Shown here: one piece after another, positions 57,444 through 64,000 of the stretch
How the letters are laid out: each line of letters starts with the position of its first letter
Numbering within the stretch: the stretch's first letter is position 1
Source of the DNA: Pomphorhynchus laevis
Lineage: Eukaryota > Acanthocephala > Palaeacanthocephala > Echinorhynchida > Pomphorhynchidae
DNA: 64,000 bases
Assembly: GCA_012934845.2 (NCBI GenBank)
Contig: WNNJ02003665.1
Span: 62,001-126,000 of the forward strand
Direction of reading: 5' to 3'
Position numbers and translations under genes: made by a program
Notes under the pieces: model-generated
What the model saw: only the letters and a program-made list of their open reading frames with translations
The model's database searches: none
What the model was told of the DNA's origin: nothing

Positions 57444-57477
57444 CGCTTCACGATAAGTGCCAGCTTATCGTGAAGCG
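57444..57477. repeat. 14-bp perfect hairpin upstream of the RTE element
   Basis: CGCTTCACGATAAG and its exact complement surround a six-base loop (tgccag). The stem extends by GG/CC after one mismatch. It sits about 130 bp outside the 5' monomers of the minus-strand RTE element. Confidence 0.75.
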
Positions 57478-57887
57478 GCCCTAAATTTACATATGAAAAA
57501 CTAAAAACTTGTTTTAAATTCAATTAAAAGTCAAAATTAATTTTGAAAACTAGACATTGAATATTAAGTTCTTAATATTAAGAACTTAATATTAAGTTCT
57601 TAATGTTAAGTTCTCGAGGATTGATTGGATATATATGATTCAAACCAGTTATGATTTAATTTTATTGTAGTTGATTATATTTTTGAATTTTACTTTATTT
57701 GTAAAATTTTATTTTATTTTAAAATTTTAAAATATTAATTTTCAATATTAAAATTTTAAATTTTAATGGCAACAAATTCTAAATTTTTTAGAAATTTAGA
57801 TTTAGATAAATTGTAAAAATGTCATTAAATTATAATTGCTCTTTATCGCACCACATGTTTAACAATCATTATTTTTTAAATATTTAG

Positions 57888-57953
57888 ATCGTTTCAAGAT
57901 ACTGACTTCAATAGACACTCTTCAATGGCTATTTATGCGAATGCTTTTTTAAC
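57888..57953 (+). CDS. Gene B micro-exon 10 (66 nt), module
   Basis: Acceptor ttaaatatttag (same last ten bases as exon 52416), donor gtaagtagca. It reads S-F-Q-D-T-D-F-N-R-H-S-S-M-A-I-Y-A-N-A-F-L. D-T-x-F, H-S-S and A-I-Y are shared with neighbouring modules. No sequon. Confidence 0.9.
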
Positions 57954-58231
57954 GTAAGTAGCAGTTTAAGAATCGTACGTTTTATCATACGTTTTTCACG
58001 TTTTAAATAACAAATAACAAACACTTTCGTTCTTCACATATGAGTTTTTTTAGTTTCTAAATAAAGTCACAGCTGGTAGAAAATAAAAAATGACAGCATC
58101 ATTACCAACGATAATGATGTTACTTATCTTTACTTGGCTTTACATTTTGTAGGGACTTAATTACTGATATATACACTGATGAATGATTATAATCAATCAT
58201 TAATTAATTATTTTCTGGCGAAATTAATTCA

Positions 58232-58329
58232 CCATAAAGTATGGTTATGGGTAGTCAAAGTTTATATATTGCTGATTTGACCATAAAGTATGGTAATGGG
58301 TAGTCAAAGTTTATATATTGCTGATTTGA
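58232..58329. repeat. 49-bp tandem duplication
   Basis: ccataaagtatggttatggg… (58232-58280) is followed directly by a copy (58281-58329) with one difference. It is intronic and recent, judging by the identity. Confidence 0.9.
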
Positions 58330-58499
58330 CAATTTAACAAAAGATGCCCTTGTAAAAATACAGCCTGTTAGAATATAATCAGATTACTAAAATATGTTAT
58401 TAAGAATATAATAATTTTAAATTATTAACTTTATTTAATAATTTATTTATAACATAAATTAATATTTGTTACTAACCGTCTATTAACCACTTTATTTAT

Positions 58500-58622
58500 T
58501 ATTCTTTTAATATAACGACGGTGTTGCCCAACACGGTTATCAAGTCGATTGCCCGTTTGTCCGTATATTTCCTATGTTGATCATAGGAAGGTTGGAAGAC
58601 GACAACATCACAAATATAAAAC
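58500..58622 (-). mobile_element. PLE-type GIY-YIG endonuclease scrap
   Basis: The minus strand reads E-I-Y-G-Q-T-G-N-R-L-D-N-R-V-G-Q-H-R-R-Y, which fits the Y-I-G-Q-T-G…R…EH segment of GIY-YIG nucleases as found in PLEs. Nothing else of the element is identifiable nearby. It is GC-richer than the flanks. Confidence 0.45.
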
Positions 58623-59090
58623 AAGATGAACTAAATAAATTATAAATAAATGACCTAAAAGATGATTAAATGATAACAACGTTAAGTTAATGCGGTAACT
58701 TAATAAGAAGTTTCTTATTAAAAAATATTTTTTTGAAATATTAAATCGCAATTTAATGATATAATTTTAAATTTCTACAAAAAATATTTGCATTAGCATT
58801 TCACAGTAACTAAATTTATTATAATATTAAATTCAATAAATAACTTCAGTAAGCAAGCAATGCAACATGTCAAAAATTAAATCAAATTATATTATGTATT
58901 ATATTATGTATTCAATGTCTGCAACAATTATGTAAATTATAAAATTATAAAATTATAAAATTATCAATTATTAAATTATAATACTCTATCTTATTCAATG
59001 TCTGCAACAATATAAAATGTCATAAGCCAAAATATAATGTCATTTAAGTCTAAATAAATATACAGCAAAAATTACAGATTTCTTGTTTAG

Positions 59091-59153
59091 ACAATTTACC
59101 AATACATCCTTTAAATCGAACACTTCATTGAACATTAGTGGTATTACTGAGAT
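59091..59153 (+). CDS. Gene B micro-exon 11 (63 nt), module
   Basis: Acceptor atttcttgtttag, donor gtaagttc. It reads Q-F-T-N-T-S-F-K-S-N-T-S-L-N-I-S-G-I-T-E, essentially the consensus itself, with sequons N-T-S (twice) and N-I-S. One residue shorter than the 66-nt modules, at the C-terminal end of the repeat. Confidence 0.92.
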
Positions 59154-59519
59154 GTAAGTTCATGTAAAATTAAATTTGAATAATTAAATTCTAATATTAT
59201 GAATTACTTTTGAAGTAGCTTTTGTAGACTACAGATTTGTAGACTATAGTGTATTTTTTGGCATGAATGCAAAGTAATTGTTTCTAGACTTTGTAAATCA
59301 GATGTAACTTGTTAATCAATTGTAATAGATATACAGCTGTAGTAGATTAAACTGCGGCGAAGAGATGTACTAGCCACGAGAAACTGCTGTATATATAATA
59401 GATTTTGGTCGCTCGAAGTCTGGCTTACACCGAAGATATCCAATAAGATCGAAAATGGACTGCAAGACGACTGACCGCTCTAGAATGTATTGCAATAGCA
59501 GGTTCTGTGCGTTGGGTAA

Positions 59520-62070
59520 AAAATTGCCCGTCAACACTCATCAGTAGAATGAAGTACCCACTGATCGTTAAAGGTGTTTCCGACACTTTGCTTAATTATC
59601 TGAGGCTTACGCTCTTAACCAGATCGAATTGCTGTGCGGACCATCCTTAAACACTAGGCAGAGGTTGTTGCTGAATTGTCGTTGCACTCGTTGGATCCTT
59701 AATGGATACGGCAGGTATAATAGTAGTGCACGGATGTGCTGAGTAGACAACGGTCCAGGATTTCTTACGAAATACGGCATTTATACTAAATGGTGTTGCT
59801 TGATAGACTGGACTTCGATTCACGACTTTCAGTCACCATGTCACTTCTAGACGACCACTTCAGCATCGAAATGATGAGTACCCGGCAACACTTATCAGTA
59901 GAATGAGGTACACACTGGTCGTTTCGGTTACCTGTGTGACATTTTTTCGGTTGCCTGCGTTTCCGACACTTTTCTTAATTGTCGGAGACTTTCGCTCTTA
60001 ACCAAATCGAATTGCTGTGCGGACCATCCTTAAACACTAGGCAGAGGTTGTTGCTGAATTGTCGCTGCACTCGTTGGATCCTAAATGGATACGGCAGGTA
60101 TAATAGTAATGCACGAATGTGCTGAGTAGACAACGGTCCAGGATTTCTTACGAAATGCGGCATATTTAGAAAATTGTATTGCTTGATAGACTGGACTTCG
60201 ATTCACGACTTTTAGTCACAATGTCACTTCTAGACGACCACTTCAGCATCGAAATGATGAGTACCCAGCAACACTCATCAGTAGAATGAGGTACACACTG
60301 GTCGTTTCGGTTGCCTGTGTGACATTGTGAATAAAGGCGTTTCCGACACTTTTCTTAATTGTCTGAGGCTTTCGCTCTTAACCAGATCGAATTGCTGTGC
60401 GGACCATCCCATAACACTAGGCAGAGGTTGTTGCTGAATTGTCGCTGCCCTCGTTGGATCCTAAATGTATACGGCAGGTATAATAGTAATGCACGAATGT
60501 GCTGAGTAGACAACGGTTCACGATTTACGAAATGCGGCATATTTAGAAAATGGTATTGCTTGATAGACTGGACTTCGATTCACGACTTTTAGTCACCATG
60601 TCACTTCTAGACGACCACTTCAGCATCGAAATGATGAGTACCCGGCAACACTCATCAGTAGAATGAGGTACACACTGGTCGTTTCGGTTGCCTGTGTGAC
60701 ATTGTGAATAGAGGCGTTTCCGAGACTTTGCTTAATTGTCTGAGGCTTACGCTCTTAACCAGATCGAATTGCTGTGCGGACCATCCTTAAACACTAGGCA
60801 GAGGTTGTTGCTGAATTGTCGCTGCACTCGTTGGATCCTAAATAGATACGGCAGGTATAATAGTAGTGCACGGATGTGCTGAGTAAACAACGGTCCAGGA
60901 TTTCTTACGAAATGCGGCATTTATACTAAATGGTGTTGCTTGATAGACTGGACTTCGATTCACGACTTTCAGTCACCATGTCACTTCTAGACGACCACTT
61001 CAGCATCGAAATGATGAGTACCCGGCAACACTCATCAGTAGAATGAGGTACACACTGGTCGTTTCGGTTGCCTGTGTGACATTGTGAATAAAGGCGTTTC
61101 CGACACTTTGCTTAATTGTCTGAGGCTTTCGCTCTTAACCAGATCGAATTGCTGTGCGGACAATCCCATAACACTAGGCAGAGGTTGTTGCTGAATTGTC
61201 GCTGCCCTTGTTGGATCCTAAATGTATACGGCAGGTATAATAGTAATGCACGAATGTGCTGAGTAGACAACGGTTCACGATTTACGAAATGCGGCATATT
61301 TAGAAAATGGTATTGCTTGATAGACTGGACTTCGATTCACGACTTTCATTCATTATGTCACTTCTAGACGACCACTTTAGCATCGAAATGATGAGAACCC
61401 GGTAACACTCATCAGTAGAATGAGGTACACACTGGTCGTTTCGGTTGCCTGTGTGACATTGTGAATAAAGGCGTTTCCGACACTTTGCCTAATTGACTGA
61501 GGCTTACGCTCTGTACCAGATCGAATTGCTGTGTGGACTATCCTTAAACACTAGGCAGAGGTTGTTGCTGAATTGTCGCTGCACTCGTTGGATCTTTAAC
61601 GGATACGGCTGTTTAATGGTTGTACATTGATGTACTTAGTAAACAACGCTTCAGAACTTCTTATGAAATTCGGCATTTATACAAAATTGTGTTGCTTGAT
61701 AAACTTGACTGCGATTCTCGACATTCAGTCACAAAGTTTCTTCTAGACAACCACCTCAGCATCGAAATGATGAGTACCCGGTAAACCTCATTAGTAAAAT
61801 GAAGGGCCCACTGATCGCTTCGTTTGCCTGTGTGACATTGTGAATAAAGGCGTTTCCGACACTTTGCTTGATTGACTGAGGCTTTCGCTCTTAACAAGAT
61901 CGAATTGTTGTGCGGACGATCCTTAAACGCTATGCATAGGTTGTTTCTGAATTGTCGCTGTACTCGTTGGATCGTTTTTGGATACGGCATGTATAATGGT
62001 GGGGCACGGATGACCATAAGTAAACAACGTTCCCGGATTTTTTAAGTAAGGCATTTATAAAAAATGGTGT
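59520..62070. repeat. Satellite array, ~380-bp unit, about seven copies
   Basis: The marker (g)cgtttccgacactt occurs at 59574, 59958, 60338, 60714, 61094, 61471 and 61850, giving unit lengths of 384, 380, 376, 380, 377 and 379 bp. Central units are very similar and the outer ones diverged, as expected from unequal exchange. Units at 60338 and 61094 share variants (catcccataacac; cggttcacgattt) absent from the one between them, indicating a 756-bp dimeric order. GC is far above the host intron. Unit lengths are mostly not multiples of three, so the ~60-codon minus-strand frames are incidental. Confidence 0.92.
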
Positions 62071-63042
62071 AATTTTATATGTAGTTTAACGTGTATTCAC
62101 GTTTAACTAATTTTTCTCTTCGTTTGCATTTATTTTCAAGAGTTTTAATCTGTTCGGTTTTTTCGTGCCTAGGTTAACAAATTGCTGTTAAAATACACTG
62201 AAGGAGCAAAATTTCTGTTTTAGCTTCCTCGCGGGATAAAAACTGTTTGCATTGATGAACGTTCTCGAGCCGTCACGTTTTTAATACATTGTAATTTGCC
62301 ATAGAAGGTGATCATCTTTATATAGCTAGACATCAAGGAAAATAATTTTATCATCGTTCTCTACTGTCACTTAAACTTTAAAACTTTTAACTTCTTTCTT
62401 GATTATTGAGCTAGTATATTGTGACTCGGTTAAGTCAGAAGTCAACTCAATGAAGTCAAAAGAGAATCTCTTTAGTGGGAGGATTTTGTGAAAATATCTC
62501 AAAATATCGCTAGTACTACTTATGACCGATGTTATTGATTTAAATAGATTGAATAATTTACAATATTAATATATTGTGGGTCGTTTTCCCGCGCTATTGC
62601 TTATAATTGTATGATCTCGGCAGGGTATTTATAGTTTGTGTAGCTTTGGCAAAATATACAATCGTTTATGGTTGCGTTTCCGTTAATAAACTTTTTAATT
62701 GCCTTGTTTGAAATTGAACTATTTATGAAATCTTTTATTTTCGGCCTCTTTATTTCGCTTGCCATTCTAGTTAGGTGAATTCAGATCGCGAATTTCTTCT
62801 TTTTTGGTCAGTTCTATTACCTTTCCACCTTTATCAAATAATACAACTATTACACCACAATGTTTACTTAGGTCTAACCATCCTAATGTTAGTCTTCGTT
62901 TTGATAATTATTTTAATTTCTGATAACCATTTCCTATTCAATATTTTAATCGATTAATTCTCTATATTAAAAATCTATAAATAATTGATAATTGTTATTT
63001 AACGCACTACTTTCGTTTTTCTATTCAAATGTTTATGTTTAG
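62071..63042 (+). other. Gene B intron after the satellite
   Basis: No exon, RNA gene or element recognised; moderately AT-rich. Confidence 0.45.
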
Positions 63043-63105
63043 AAAGTTCTATTATACTCACTTCAATACTCACTCTACAATTGGTATTTCTGCCAATTCT
63101 TTAAT
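63043..63105 (+). CDS. Gene B micro-exon 12 (63 nt), module
   Basis: Acceptor gtttatgtttag, donor gtaagtagca. It reads K-F-Y-Y-T-H-F-N-T-H-S-T-I-G-I-S-A-N-S-L. T-x-F, H-S and the I-x-I pair are kept; no N-x-S/T in the centre (T-H-S). Confidence 0.9.
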
Positions 63106-63613
63106 GTAAGTAGCATGGATGTCTAAACAAGTACGCTTTTGTACAATTGATAGTCTCAACTTTTCTGATTTCAAACAGTGTAGTTTCCTACTTAGCATTC
63201 TTCCAGAGTGATTTTATATTGTCAAATGTTCCAAAATGGTGAACACTTTATTCATAAACTCGCTATCTATCTTTATTTAAATCTTACAGCAATTAAATTG
63301 TCATTATTTATCATCGTCGCCAACCTTTACGAAAACCTTCAACCTACTAAAATGTATTAATTTAAAGTTATTATGCACAGATTTCTTTCGTTATCCTATT
63401 TTGTCAAATTCTTTATGATAGTAAATATTTCTGAAAGTCATACTATATATTATTATCTAAATTGTTAAGCTGTTCAAATGTCGTGATTGTGTTATGTATT
63501 CAACCATCGTATCAGCTTTAATTTTATTTGTTCCCAACTTAGACATTTTGTATATAACTCTACAATTCTAATAGCAATTTAACCCATTGAAGTTGTTCAT
63601 TTTTTATATTTAG

Positions 63614-63679
63614 TCATTTCTACGATACTTTCTTCCATGCACACTCTAGAATTGTTATTATTGCCGATGTTCGTTATAT
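63614..63679 (+). CDS. Gene B micro-exon 13 (66 nt), module
   Basis: Acceptor ttttatatttag, donor gtaagtta. It reads H-F-Y-D-T-F-F-H-A-H-S-R-I-V-I-I-A-D-V-R-Y and is most like exon 63043 (both F-Y-x-T-x-F…H-S-x-I). It leaves AT for the next codon, so at least one more exon lies beyond the window. Confidence 0.88.
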
Positions 63680-64000
63680 GTAAGTTACAATAGTGTACAA
63701 ATTAGCATTTTTATGTCATAATGTTTTTCCATAAAAGTTCGTCCTTGAAATTTAAAAACAACTAACGGGTTGTCATTTTTAAAGAATATGATTTAAAAAG
63801 ACAAACCGTCTAAAACTTGCAAATAAAGTAAGATTTAAATAAATACTAATGTCTACAAAATGAAACGAATGCAATTATCGACGAAATTTTTTTTATTATT
63901 TGTTCTTGTGTATAAATCTTTTTCTTTCAACATTTTTGATTTTATTTTAAACAACTCCCATGCACAGCGTTCTGTCTGAGTTATTGTCAAATTATTTATT

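Larger units (their letters stand above)
31294..64000 (+). other. Gene B: secreted repeat protein made of phase-2 micro-exons (runs off the window)
   Basis: Thirteen coding exons are visible, totalling 839 nt (about 280 residues) in about 32.4 kb, so under 3 percent of the gene is coding. All internal exons are 45, 63 or 66 nt, multiples of three, with phase 2 at both ends. Any exon can therefore be skipped or duplicated without shifting the frame. The first exon is a signal peptide; the third and fourth start to show the module, and the rest are diverged copies of a 21-22 residue repeat. No other domain, no regular cysteines and no transmembrane segment after the signal are seen. The 3' end lies beyond 64000. 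Introns are packed with PLE, RTE, foldback and satellite DNA. Comparable architectures are schistosome micro-exon genes and aphid bicycle genes, which encode secreted, host-directed proteins; a similar role is inferred by architecture only. Confidence 0.8.

Noticed and set aside
59975-62017. Minus-strand open frames of 61, 62 and 118 codons in the satellite
   Set aside because: They recur because the satellite recurs. Unit lengths are mostly not multiples of three and the frame is not maintained between units, so coding is unlikely.
31303-63679. Direct assignment of gene B to the aphid bicycle family or to a named schistosome micro-exon gene
   Set aside because: Only the architecture agrees. 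The modules lack paired C-Y-C motifs and I cannot place the species, so no family name or gene symbol is given.
1-64000. CRISPR arrays, bacterial operons or phage genes
   Set aside because: No regularly spaced direct repeats with unique spacers, no ribosome-binding-site spaced genes, and all recognisable proteins are eukaryotic retroelements.

Overview
This is AT-rich animal DNA (short spliced exons, several retrotransposon superfamilies, satellite DNA). It shows no bacterial features. I cannot name the species. An invertebrate fits best: the retroelement mix is Penelope-like, RTE-like, RLE-type non-LTR and Ty3/Gypsy. Genes built of tiny phase-2 exons behind a signal peptide are known from schistosomes (micro-exon genes) and from aphids and relatives (bicycle genes), but the repeat module here matches neither by eye. 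Nearly all long open frames in the window belong to decayed mobile elements. The host genes are almost invisible to an ORF search because each coding exon is only 45-77 nt. || The main find is a secreted-protein gene on the + strand running from about 31.3 kb past the right edge of the window (gene B). A signal-peptide exon (31303-31379) is followed by at least twelve micro-exons of 45, 63 or 66 nt at 36162, 37589, 38591, 39998, 42910, 44053, 51082, 52416, 57888, 59091, 63043 and 63614. Each has a consensus acceptor (…tttag or cag) and donor (gtaag), each is open in one frame, and each starts and ends in phase 2. The modular exons encode diverged 21-22 residue repeats of the form x-F-x-N-T-x-F-x-S-N-S-S-L-x-I, often with an N-glycosylation sequon in the middle. 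About 840 coding nt are spread over about 32 kb. || A second array of the same kind, on the same strand, lies at 1.5-13.5 kb (gene A; exons at 1498, 3160, 7021, 8493, 11328, possible terminal exon 13469). It looks like the 3' part of an upstream tandem paralogue. Introns of gene B hold relics of further exons (37978-38030, 43301-43480), so the array appears to grow and shrink by duplicating an exon together with its flanking intron. || Layout: 1.9-2.8 kb non-LTR RT fragment; 3.8-6.8 kb RLE-type non-LTR element; 9.4 kb foldback element; 9.8-11.1 kb Penelope-like element (PLE); 13.7-14.6 kb PLE tails; 14.6-18.4 kb decayed Gypsy element; 18.8-19.6 kb PLE GIY-YIG endonuclease pieces and a hammerhead-ribozyme relic; 20.2-25.9 kb RTE and PLE debris; 25.9-27.3 kb best-preserved PLE reverse transcriptase; 28 kb tRNA-Ser relic; 29.3-30.1 kb unidentified repeat-flanked segment; 30.4-64 kb gene B, whose introns hold more PLE copies, two RTE-like elements (47.6-49.5 kb + strand; 54.2-57.3 kb - strand), a second foldback element and a ~380-bp satellite (59.5-62.1 kb).
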